64,000 bases of DNA from Brachybacterium halotolerans (GTDB taxonomy: Bacteria; Actinomycetota; Actinomycetes; Actinomycetales; Dermabacteraceae), in contig NZ_JAEDAJ010000005.1 in the NCBI RefSeq assembly GCF_016623465.1, positions 132,381 to 196,380 of the forward strand, written 5' to 3'. The position numbers were made by a program, and so were the translations under genes. Positions within the stretch are counted from its first letter, which is position 1, and each line of letters opens with the position of its first letter. The notes beneath the pieces are model-generated. The model saw only the letters and a list, made by a program, of their open reading frames with translations. It did no database searches and had not been told where the DNA came from. Below are positions 7,912 to 15,350 of this stretch, one piece after another.

Positions 7912-8996
7912 AGCCGCACCGTCCGCGAGCGCAGCACGAGCATGAGGAAGAACGGGGCGCCCATGATCGCCGTGAACAGGCCGATCGGCACCTCCGCCGG
8001 CGGGGCGACGGTGCGCGAGAGCGTGTCCGCGACGACGATCAGCAGTGCTCCGATCACGGCCGACATCGGCAGCACCCCGCGGTGCGCGGGCCCGCAGATG
8101 AGGCGCACGATGTGCGGGACGACGAGCCCGATGAAGCCGATCGTGCCCGCGAAGGCGACGCTCGTGCCCGTCAGCAGCGCGGTGGTCCCGATGACGATCT
8201 TGCGGGTCGTGGACACGTCGAGGCCCAGGTGGTGGGCCTGCCGGTCGCCGAGCGTGAGCAGGTCCAGGCGGCGCGAGAGCAGGATCATGATCACCACGCC
8301 GACGAGGATCACGGGCGTGCCGATCGCGAGCTTCATCCAGTCCAGATCGCCCAGCGAGCCCATCTGCCAGAAGACGACCGTCTGCAGATCGTCGTCGTCG
8401 GCCGCGAAGGTGAGGAACCCGGTGATCGCGGCGAAGGCGGAGCCGATCGCGATGCCCACGAGCAGCAGCCGCGCGGTGCCCGAGTCCATGCCCGGGCGGG
8501 CGAGCGCGTAGATCAGCGTGGTGGCGAGGATGCCGCCCGCGAAGGCCGCGGCGGGCACCACCCAGGCGACCGCCGCACCGGTCAGCGGGGGAAGAAGCAC
8601 GATCGCGGCGACGGCCCCGGTGGAGGCGCCGCCGCTCACGCCGATGATGCCGGGATCGGCCAGCGGGTTGCGGAACAGGCTCTGCAGCGCCGCGCCGGAG
8701 ACCGCGAGTGCCGCCCCGGAGAGTGCCCCGAACAGCACGCGCGGCATCCGCAGGTCCATCACCACGGTGGTCTCGAGCGCCGGGCGCGCGGCGCCCTGCC
8801 CGAGGATCTCGTGCCAGATGACGCCCAGGACCGTGCTCGGACTGAGCTGGATGGGACCCGTGCCGATCGAGACCACGATCGCGACCACCAGCACCGCGCC
8901 GCTGATCGGCAGGCCGATCGCGAGCGGCAGGCGCCGGGTCCGCTCGAGCGCCGCACGGCGCGGGGCGGACCCGGCGGTGTCCTCGGCGGCGGTCAC
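7908..8996 (-). CDS. hmuU: Heme/siderophore ABC transporter permease (FecCD family, HmuU-like)
   Basis: About 362 residues, FecCD-type permease with roughly ten helices. Signatures are RMPRVLFGALSGAALAVSG, QSLFRNPLADPGIIGVSGGA, and FIGLVVPHIVRLICGPAHR with the C-terminal PAEVPIGLFTAIMGAPFF. The GTG at 8994-8996 overlaps the stop of the binding-protein gene (GTGA). An open frame continues far upstream, but that part is a shadow of hmuT in another frame. It forms the membrane channel for the HmuT-delivered ligand. Confidence 0.93.
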   Translation of the reverse strand: MTAAEDTAGSAPRRAALERTRRLPLAIGLPISGAVLVVAIVVSIGTGPIQLSPSTVLGVIWHEILGQGAARPALETTVVMDLRMPRVLFGALSGAALAVSGAALQSLFRNPLADPGIIGVSGGASTGAVAAIVLLPPLTGAAVAWVVPAAAFAGGILATTLIYALARPGMDSGTARLLLVGIAIGSAFAAITGFLTFAADDDDLQTVVFWQMGSLGDLDWMKLAIGTPVILVGVVIMILLSRRLDLLTLGDRQAHHLGLDVSTTRKIVIGTTALLTGTSVAFAGTIGFIGLVVPHIVRLICGPAHRGVLPMSAVIGALLIVVADTLSRTVAPPAEVPIGLFTAIMGAPFFLMLVLRSRTVRL

Positions 8997-10123
8997 TTCG
9001 CGACGGCGGCGAGGGCCTTCACCAGCGCGATCGCACCGGCGCCGACGCCCACGCCGCTGACCTTGATCTGCTCGCTGGGCATGAGGAAGAAGGTGTTCGA
9101 GGTGCCCGCGGGGGTCTGCGCGAGGGTCGGGAAGGCGGAGAGGAAGCCCTCGAGCCCGCCCCACTCCTCGAGGTCGCCGTCGCCGGTGAGGATGACGTCG
9201 GGCTTCGTGTCCAGCAGGCCCTCGTCGCTGTACTTCACGGAGTAGCCGCGCAGGCCCTCCTCGACGCCGACGCTCGTCGCGCCCGCGGCCGCGATGATGT
9301 CGGCGGCGGCCGTGCCGGTTCCGACCACGGCGTTCGCCCCACCCGCGCCGCTCGAGGTCACCGCGAGGATGCGCAGGCCGTCGATGCCGGTGCCCTTGGC
9401 GTCGGACGCGGCCTGGTCGAGCTGGTCCTCGACGGCGCTCGCGAGCTCCTCGCCCGCATCCTTCGCCCCCACGTACTCGGCGACGGCCCGGATCTTGTCG
9501 GCGATGGGCTGCTGGTCGTCGACCACGACGGCGTCCACGCCGGCTTCCCGGAACTGGGCCGCGGGCTTGCCGTGGCGCTTGACGTTGTTGCCGATGAAGA
9601 GCGTGCCCTTGACGCTCAGCAGGCCCTCGACGCCGGTCTTCTGGCTGAACTCGAAGTGCTCGGGCGCATCGAGAGCGGCCTGGGCGACGGAGTTCGTGGG
9701 GGCCGCATAGATGTTCTTCTGCAGCCCCAGCGCCGCGAGGATGTCGGCGACGTCCTCGCCGCCCACGATGATCTTCGAGATGTCCTTGACCTCGACCTTC
9801 TCGCCCGTGCCGTCGGTGACCGTCACCGGCAGCTCCGGGGTCGCCGACGCCGAGGGCAGGTCCGTGCCCTCCACCCAGGTCCAGCCCTCGGGCAGGTCCG
9901 ACGGGGCGCCCTGCGCGCCGCCCGCCGCGGCACCGGAGCCGCCGTCGGAGGAACCCGCGTCCGAGGCGGCGTCGTCGGCCGACTGGCTGCCCGCGCCGCA
10001 CGCGGTGAGCGCGGCGAGGACCGCGGCCGACGGGGCGATCCCGAGCAGGGAGCGCCGCGCGAGCGGGCGACGGACGGAGGGCTCGTGGGAGGAGGTGCGG
10101 GGGAGCGGGCGCGACGAGGTCAC
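8993..10123 (-). CDS. hmuT: Heme/iron ABC transporter substrate-binding lipoprotein (HmuT-like)
   Basis: 376 residues. An N-terminal signal with paired arginines (RRPLARRSLLG) leads to the lipobox LTAC with Cys at about 42, so it is a membrane-anchored lipoprotein. An acidic Ser/Gly-rich spacer follows, then a type III binding fold: DISKIIVGGEDVADILAALG, and a long connecting helix region around AEYVGAKDAGEELASAVEDQL. It captures the iron ligand outside the membrane. GTG at 10121-10123 is the start. A DtxR-like box lies 35 bases upstream, so the operon (binding protein, permease, ATPase, esterase) is probably repressed by iron. Confidence 0.92.
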   Translation of the reverse strand: MTSSRPLPRTSSHEPSVRRPLARRSLLGIAPSAAVLAALTACGAGSQSADDAASDAGSSDGGSGAAAGGAQGAPSDLPEGWTWVEGTDLPSASATPELPVTVTDGTGEKVEVKDISKIIVGGEDVADILAALGLQKNIYAAPTNSVAQAALDAPEHFEFSQKTGVEGLLSVKGTLFIGNNVKRHGKPAAQFREAGVDAVVVDDQQPIADKIRAVAEYVGAKDAGEELASAVEDQLDQAASDAKGTGIDGLRILAVTSSGAGGANAVVGTGTAAADIIAAAGATSVGVEEGLRGYSVKYSDEGLLDTKPDVILTGDGDLEEWGGLEGFLSAFPTLAQTPAGTSNTFFLMPSEQIKVSGVGVGAGAIALVKALAAVAK

Positions 10124-10155
10124 AGAACGGTCCTTCGGGTGAGCTGGGTGAGTAT

Positions 10156-10174
10156 GCAGGTTCGCCTAAGTAGG
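10156..10174 (-). promoter_or_regulatory. DtxR/IdeR-like iron box upstream of hmuT
   Basis: On the gene strand, TACTTAGGCGAACCT matches the core AGGTTAGGCTAACCT at 11 of 15 positions. The 10-mer AGGCGAACCT recurs in the same orientation upstream of the second iron operon at 35239-35248. Iron-bound DtxR/IdeR represses such promoters in actinobacteria. Assignment is inference from the motif and the gene function. Confidence 0.65.
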
Positions 10175-10215
10175 CGTGCAGGGTCTACTAGATCACGATA
10201 TGAGGGGAGCGTCAC

Positions 10216-10253
10216 CCGGCGGCGGCAGGGGTCACACCCCCGGTCGCCGCCGG
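10216..10253 (-). terminator. Hairpin terminator after the DUF1684 gene
   Basis: CCGGCGGC (10216-10223) pairs with GCCGCCGG (10246-10253), and GGGG/CCCC pair inside. It lies downstream of the DUF1684 stop and upstream of the hmuT promoter, so it would separate the two operons. Confidence 0.5.
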
Positions 10254-10288
10254 AGCGACGGCTCGCTCACCCCGGGCTCACGCCATGC

Positions 10289-11191
10289 TCACGCCGCGCT
10301 CGCGCGGGCGGCGGGCACCTTCTCCCCGGCATCCACGCAGAAGGGGAGGGTGTTCTCCCGCGGCGGCACCGGGCAGGTCGAGAAGTCCGTGTAGGCGCAG
10401 GGGAGGTTCACCGCTCGGTTGAAGTCGAGCACCGCGGAGCCGTCGGCGGACGGGGCGGGGGCCGTGAGCGATCTGCTCGCCGCGTAGGTCGTGATCCCGC
10501 TGGTCGCGTCCCGGAACAGGACCGTCAGCGCGCCGTCCGCGCCTGCGAAGGCCGTGAGGCGGTGGGTGCGCCCGTCGCGCTCGAACTCGAGGCGGCCCGG
10601 GCTCGAGAAGCTGTGCTGGATGCCGGGCAGCACGGCATCGACCCGGCGCGTGGTCGGCGCGGAGTCGGCGACGAAGCGGGCGTCGATCGCCCACTGCGGG
10701 TCGGCCGGATACGCCTTCGTCCCCGTGAAGGAGGCGAGGTAGGGGCTGTCCGCGCGGCGGGGCCGCAGCATGACGCCGCTGCCGCGCCGCGAGACCTCCG
10801 CGACTCCGTCGACGCCGTGCTCGGACGTGCCTGGCGCGCCTGGCGCGCCTGACGCGCCTGACGCGCCTGGCGTGCCGGACGTACGGTCCACGAAGTGCAG
10901 CAGCACGGTGCCGTCGTGCATGAACGGTGCGAGCTGGCGGGTGCCGCGCAGCTCCTCGCCGCCTGCCGTGAGGATCTCGCCCTCGGCGAGCTCGACGAGC
11001 GGTCCCTGGGGGCCCACGGACCAGGCGCCAGGGACCCCGGGCGCGCGCAGTCGCGTGCGCCCCAGCCAGTGCAGTCCCGTCGCGGCGAGGATGCCGAGCG
11101 GGTCCGTACGCGAGCGCTCGTGCGCCTCGTGCCAGGCGGTCCACTCCGCGGTGAAGGCGCCGGTGGCGGCCGTCTCGGGTGCGGCGCTCAT
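10289..11191 (-). CDS. DUF1684 domain protein
   Basis: 300 residues of the uncharacterised DUF1684 family. Recognisable parts are TAEWTAWHEAHERSRTDPLG at the start, TGLHWLG, and the conserved C-terminal region with LDFNRAVNLPCAYTDFSTCP and ENTLPF. No signal peptide, so probably cytoplasmic. A collagen-like linker (repeats of GASGAPGAPG) interrupts it at about 105-120. The ATG at 11189-11191 overlaps the stop of the ATP-grasp gene (ATGA), so the two proteins are made together. The biochemical function of the family is not known, and I do not infer one. Confidence 0.88.
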   Translation of the reverse strand: MSAAPETAATGAFTAEWTAWHEAHERSRTDPLGILAATGLHWLGRTRLRAPGVPGAWSVGPQGPLVELAEGEILTAGGEELRGTRQLAPFMHDGTVLLHFVDRTSGTPGASGASGAPGAPGTSEHGVDGVAEVSRRGSGVMLRPRRADSPYLASFTGTKAYPADPQWAIDARFVADSAPTTRRVDAVLPGIQHSFSSPGRLEFERDGRTHRLTAFAGADGALTVLFRDATSGITTYAASRSLTAPAPSADGSAVLDFNRAVNLPCAYTDFSTCPVPPRENTLPFCVDAGEKVPAARASAA

Positions 11192-12231
11192 GCGGCGCCC
11201 CGCACGACGTCCAGCGGCACCGTGCCGCGCTCGGCGTCCAGGAGCTCCCCGAACCATCGCGCGACCTGCCGCACCGCCGGCGTCGGGGCCTCGGCCTCGA
11301 CCGCCGGGTTGTAGTTGGAGTTCGTGTTGAGGTCGTAGGTGACGGTGCGGCCGTCGGTCGTGGTGAGGAACTCGATGCCCGCGATCTCGATCCCGAGGTC
11401 CGCCAGCAGCTCCTCGTACCGCCGGATCAGGGGCGTGCTCGCGGTGATCGAGTCGTCGAGCCGGAAGGCCGGGGGAGTCGGGGTGCCGGGCAGGGCGCAG
11501 GCGTCCGCGGGGCACAGCTCGAAGCCGCCGGAGGTGTCCACGCGCACCGCGTACACGAAGCGGCCGCCCACGAACTCCGCGCGCGTGATCACGGGCTCGG
11601 GGGCCACGAGCAGCTCCTGCAGAAGGGTGATGCCGTCGGCGCTCTCCTCGAAGTCCGCGCCGCGCACGTACTCCTCGAAGGACTCGTGGTCCTCGAAGCG
11701 GCGCACGCCCAGACCCTTGCCGCCCTGGTCGTGCTTGGTGATGAAGGGGGCGGGCAGGGCGCGGGCGGCATCGACGAGCGAGTCGCGGTCGTGCACGGCG
11801 ATCGTGCGCGGCACGTCGAACCCGGCATGGCGCAGCGCCGCGTGCTGCTGGATCTTCGAGACCTCGAGGTCGGCCACGCGGGAGCCTCCCACCACGCGCC
11901 GCCCCCAGGACTCGAGCCAGGTGAGGGTGCCGCGCGCGACGTCCTTCGCGTGCGGGGCGCCGCGCGTGTGGGACGAGGCGCTCAGGCGGGACCAGAACAC
12001 GCCCTGGGGAGGTTCGCTGTCGAGGTCGAGCACGCCGCCGTCGAGCGGCCACTCGATCAGCGGCACGCCGACGGCCTCGAAGGCCGCGGTGAACGGAGCG
12101 ATCCACTCCGGGTTGTCGTGGAGCACGTGGACCGCCGGAGCGGCCGCGACCGCGGGCAGGGACGGGACCACGGGCAGGGCCGAGGTCGCGGGCGGGGCCG
12201 CGAATGCGGTCGGGAATGCGGGGTCGGACAT
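11188..12231 (-). CDS. ATP-grasp domain protein (RimK-like)
   Basis: 347 residues. The ATP-grasp core is visible: KIQQHAALRHAGFDVPRTI in the first subdomain, then FITKHDQGGKGLGVRRF (the phosphate loop with the Lys), then IEFLTTTDGRTVTYDLNTNSNYN with the metal-binding acidic and Asn residues at the end. Such enzymes join a carboxylate to an amine using ATP. The ATG at 12229-12231 has a good AGGAGG five bases upstream; a longer frame to 12399 is not supported. It is coupled to the DUF1684 gene. No small precursor peptide gene is seen nearby, so a peptide-modifying role is only a possibility. Confidence 0.88.
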   Translation of the reverse strand: MSDPAFPTAFAAPPATSALPVVPSLPAVAAAPAVHVLHDNPEWIAPFTAAFEAVGVPLIEWPLDGGVLDLDSEPPQGVFWSRLSASSHTRGAPHAKDVARGTLTWLESWGRRVVGGSRVADLEVSKIQQHAALRHAGFDVPRTIAVHDRDSLVDAARALPAPFITKHDQGGKGLGVRRFEDHESFEEYVRGADFEESADGITLLQELLVAPEPVITRAEFVGGRFVYAVRVDTSGGFELCPADACALPGTPTPPAFRLDDSITASTPLIRRYEELLADLGIEIAGIEFLTTTDGRTVTYDLNTNSNYNPAVEAEAPTPAVRQVARWFGELLDAERGTVPLDVVRGAA

Positions 12232-12579
12232 CGGGCCTCCTGGACATCGAGCTCTGGAGCTGCCGGAGCGGCGGGTGGGCCGACGCCGGCCCTCCCGCGG
12301 GTCGCGCGGTGGATCGCGGACATCCCGCGTCATCTGCGGACTCCCCGTTCCGCGCGACGCACGACCGGTGCAGGGATGCACCCGACTGCGCCCAGACACG
12401 CCGAGGCGGCAGTGATCGTGTTCTCCGAACGTAGCTTATGGGTGCCATAAGCGGAGGGCAGGGGTTGGAGAATGTGGGCCACGTCGCGCGGCGCGCCGCA
12501 CCCCGGAACACGGGGGTCCTGCGCAGCGGCGCCCTGGCCCGCCCGTGACAGGACGGGTGATCCGCGCAACAGTGGAGCC
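12232..12579. other. Divergent intergenic region between ATP-grasp gene and ligD
   Basis: 348 bases without a supported gene. The only clear structure is the palindrome at 12434-12452. The rest is GC-rich sequence with no recognised promoter or RNA. An open frame that extends ligD back to 12472 is rejected because it lacks a ribosome site and family similarity. Confidence 0.7.
12434..12452. promoter_or_regulatory. Operator-like palindrome GCTTATGGgtgCCATAAGC
   Basis: Perfect 8 bp arms around a 3-base centre, AT-rich against the local background. It lies about 130 bases before ligD and 200 bases before the divergent ATP-grasp gene. It looks like a dimeric repressor site rather than a terminator because the stem is short and AT-containing. 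Regulator unknown. Confidence 0.5.
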
Positions 12580-15180
12580 ATGTCCGCACGGGAGCAGAAG
12601 GTGGAGGTCGACGGCCGCTCGCTGCGGCTCACGCACCTCGACAAGGTCATGTATCCCTCGACCGGCACCACGAAGGGCGAGGTCATCGACTACTACCGGC
12701 GCGCCGCCGGTGTGATGGTGCCGCAGGCCGCGCGCCGACCGGCGACGCGGAAGCGATGGGTCGACGGGGTCGGCACCGCCGAGCACCCCGGCAAGGTCTT
12801 CTTCCGCAAGGATCTCGAGGACTCCGCGCCGGACTGGGTGCCGCGAGCGGACCTCGAGCACCACGACGGCATCTCCACCTACCCCCTCGTGGACGAGGCC
12901 GCCGTGCTGGTGTGGCTCGCCCAGCTCGCGGCGCTCGAGATCCACACCCCGCAGTGGCGATTCGACGCCGACGGCGAATCGTCATGCCCTGACCGCCTCG
13001 TGCTCGATCTCGACTCGGGAGAGGGCGCCGGTCTCGACGACTGCGCCCAGGTGGCGCTGTGGTGCCGGGATCTCCTGGCCGAGATGGAACTCGACTCCTA
13101 TCCCGTGACGTCCGGCTCGAAGGGGATCCACCTCTATGCCCCGCTGGACGGGACCTCCGCCGCCGACGAGGTCGCAGAGCTCGCGCACCGCCTCGCGCGA
13201 GCCCTCGAGGACGAGCATCCCGACCATGTGGTCAGCGACATGAAGAGGTCCCTGCGCCGAGGGAAGGTCCTGGTCGACTGGTCGCAGAACAACGGGCACA
13301 AGACCACGGTGTGCCCGTATTCGCTGCGCGGCAGGGAGCGGCCGACGGTCGCCGCGCCCCGCACCTGGGACGAGATCGAGGACTCCTCCCTCGCCCAGCT
13401 CGACTTCGAGGAGGTCCTCGCGCGCATCGAGGGCGGGACCGATCCTCTCGCGGCGCTCGGCCTCGAACAGCATGACTCGTCGGCCGCGGGAGGGGCGTCG
13501 GCCGACGACGAGGCGTCGGCCGGGGCCGCGGACGATCGACTGCGCACATACCGCTCCAAGCGCGACGCGCGCCGCACCCCGGAGCCCGTCCCGGATGCAA
13601 CCCCGGAGCCGACCCCGGAGGCGGCACGGCAGGGATCGCACGAGCGGGCCGATGCGGCGCAGCGAGCGCTCGAGGCGCAGGACCCGATGTTCGTGATCCA
13701 GAAGCACCACGCCTCGAGCCTGCACTGGGACTTCCGGCTCCAGCACGACGGGGTGCTCGTCTCCTGGGCCGTCCCCAAGGGACCGCCGCTCGAGGTGGAC
13801 GTGAACCGGCTGGCGGTGCAGACGGAGGACCACCCGCTCGAGTACGGCACCTTCGAGGGGAGCATCCCCGAGGACGAGTACGGCGGGGGAGAGGTCACCA
13901 TCTGGGACAGCGGCCTCGTCGAGATCGAGAAGTGGCGCGAGGGCCGTGAGGTCATCGCCGTCTGCCGCGGCCGCGAGGGCGGAGGGCTCGGAGGCGTGCC
14001 GCGCCGCTTCGCGTTCATCCACACCGGAGGCATGGGCCGCGGCGCCAGGACTGCGGCCGCGAAGAAGAAGGCGAAGGCCGACTGGCTGCTGCACCTCATG
14101 AAGGACCAGCCCGAGGAGGGATCGGCCGGCGCCCACGAGGAGACCGGTGCCCGCGAGGAGACAGGCGACCGCGAGCAGACCGGTGCCCGCGAAGAGACAG
14201 GCGTCCGCGAGGAGATCAGCCCGATGCTCGCGACGCCCGGCTCACGCGAGGACACCGACGAGGACGACTGGGCCTTCGAGATGAAATGGGACGGTATGCG
14301 CACGATCGCCACGATCACCTCGGCGGGCGTCCGCCTGACCAGCCGCGGCGGCACGGACGTCACCGCGACGTTCCCCGAGCTCGGGGAGCTGGAAGACGCG
14401 GTGGGCGGCACCGGCTCCGGGACGGGACGCATCGTCCTGGACGGTGAGATCGTCGCCCTGGACTCCCACGACCGGCCCGCGTTCTCGCGCCTCCAAGGGC
14501 GTCTGGGACTCACCTCTCGACGCGACGTGGAGCGGGCCCAGAAGGAGACGGAGGTCCACCTGATGGTCTTCGACCTGCTCGAGGCCGACGGCAGGTCGCT
14601 GCTGCGCACGCCGTACAGGCAGCGGCGCGACGCCCTGTTCGCGACCGTCGACCCCACCGAGCACGTGAAGCTCCCGCACGCCGTGCACGGGGACGTGGAC
14701 CACGCGATCGCCCGCTCCCAGGAGCTCCAGCTCGAGGGCGTGATGGCGAAGAAGGAGTCGAGCATCTACCAGCCCGGGCGCCGTGCCCGCACCTGGCTCA
14801 AGATCAAGAACGCCCATCACCAGGAGGTCGTCGTCGTGGGCTGGTGCGAGGGACGGGGAGCGCGCGCAGGCGGCATCGGCTCCCTGCTGCTGGCCGTCCC
14901 GGACGAGGACGGGAATCTTCACTACGTCGGTCGCGTGGGCACCGGGTTCAGCCAGGACGATCTCGAGCACGCACGAGAGCGCCTCCACTCACGCGCGCGG
15001 AGGACACCGCCGGTGAGCGGGGTCCCGAGTGCCGATGCCCGCGACGCCCACTGGGTGCGCGCCGACCTCGTGGGCGAGGTGCGCCATGCCGAGCGCACCC
15101 CCGACGACAGGCTGCGCCGGCCCGTGTGGAGGGGGTGGCGCCCCGACAAGGACGCCGACGAAGTGCGCTGGGAGTCCTGA
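12580..15180 (+). CDS. ligD: Multifunctional NHEJ DNA ligase LigD (POL-PE-LIG)
   Basis: 866 residues in the mycobacterial domain order. Residues 1-290 are the LigD primase-polymerase (early LTHLDKVMYP and RKRWVDGVG; metal-binding Asp143 and Asp145 in LDLDSGEG). Residues 368-510 are the 3'-phosphoesterase (QKHHASSLHWDFRL, then GTFEGSIPEDEYGGG). From about 555 is the ATP-dependent ligase, with Lys569 in KWDGMR as the adenylated residue, followed by the OB domain. It repairs double-strand breaks with Ku; no Ku gene is in this window. A repeated acidic linker (TGAREETGDREQTGAREETG) joins PE and LIG. ATG at 12580 is used, with a modest GGAG site. The usual DLDPG motif reads DLDSG here. Confidence 0.96.
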   Translation: MSAREQKVEVDGRSLRLTHLDKVMYPSTGTTKGEVIDYYRRAAGVMVPQAARRPATRKRWVDGVGTAEHPGKVFFRKDLEDSAPDWVPRADLEHHDGISTYPLVDEAAVLVWLAQLAALEIHTPQWRFDADGESSCPDRLVLDLDSGEGAGLDDCAQVALWCRDLLAEMELDSYPVTSGSKGIHLYAPLDGTSAADEVAELAHRLARALEDEHPDHVVSDMKRSLRRGKVLVDWSQNNGHKTTVCPYSLRGRERPTVAAPRTWDEIEDSSLAQLDFEEVLARIEGGTDPLAALGLEQHDSSAAGGASADDEASAGAADDRLRTYRSKRDARRTPEPVPDATPEPTPEAARQGSHERADAAQRALEAQDPMFVIQKHHASSLHWDFRLQHDGVLVSWAVPKGPPLEVDVNRLAVQTEDHPLEYGTFEGSIPEDEYGGGEVTIWDSGLVEIEKWREGREVIAVCRGREGGGLGGVPRRFAFIHTGGMGRGARTAAAKKKAKADWLLHLMKDQPEEGSAGAHEETGAREETGDREQTGAREETGVREEISPMLATPGSREDTDEDDWAFEMKWDGMRTIATITSAGVRLTSRGGTDVTATFPELGELEDAVGGTGSGTGRIVLDGEIVALDSHDRPAFSRLQGRLGLTSRRDVERAQKETEVHLMVFDLLEADGRSLLRTPYRQRRDALFATVDPTEHVKLPHAVHGDVDHAIARSQELQLEGVMAKKESSIYQPGRRARTWLKIKNAHHQEVVVVGWCEGRGARAGGIGSLLLAVPDEDGNLHYVGRVGTGFSQDDLEHARERLHSRARRTPPVSGVPSADARDAHWVRADLVGEVRHAERTPDDRLRRPVWRGWRPDKDADEVRWES

Positions 15181-15230
15181 CCCCTCCGAGGGATCCTGCG
15201 AACGGGGTCCGGCGCCCGTCTTGCTATGGT

Positions 15231-15270
15231 GCACGTGCTGTACGACACGTCACGACAACATCGCACGTGC
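15231..15270 (+). promoter_or_regulatory. Twin palindromes GCACGTGC, 32 bp apart
   Basis: The self-complementary 8-mer GCACGTGC occurs at 15231-15238 and 15263-15270, a spacing of three helical turns. The first sits just after a possible -10 (TATGGT at 15225-15230). The pair lies about 80-120 bases before the amino-acid transporter start. The arrangement suggests two operator sites for one dimeric regulator. Confidence 0.4.
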
Positions 15271-15350
15271 CGCCTTCGTCGGGCTCGCAGCCGTGCGGAT
15301 CCCCTCGGGGCACCGATGCCCGGGCGGCCGCGAGGTCCGAGGAGGAACCG

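Noticed and set aside
8997-10001. A long N-terminal extension of the HmuU permease
   Set aside because: It reads through the hmuT gene in the wrong frame; the GTG at 8996 fits the GTGA overlap seen at the other junctions.
12472-12579. An upstream extension of LigD by 36 codons
   Set aside because: No ribosome site, and the added residues are not LigD-like.
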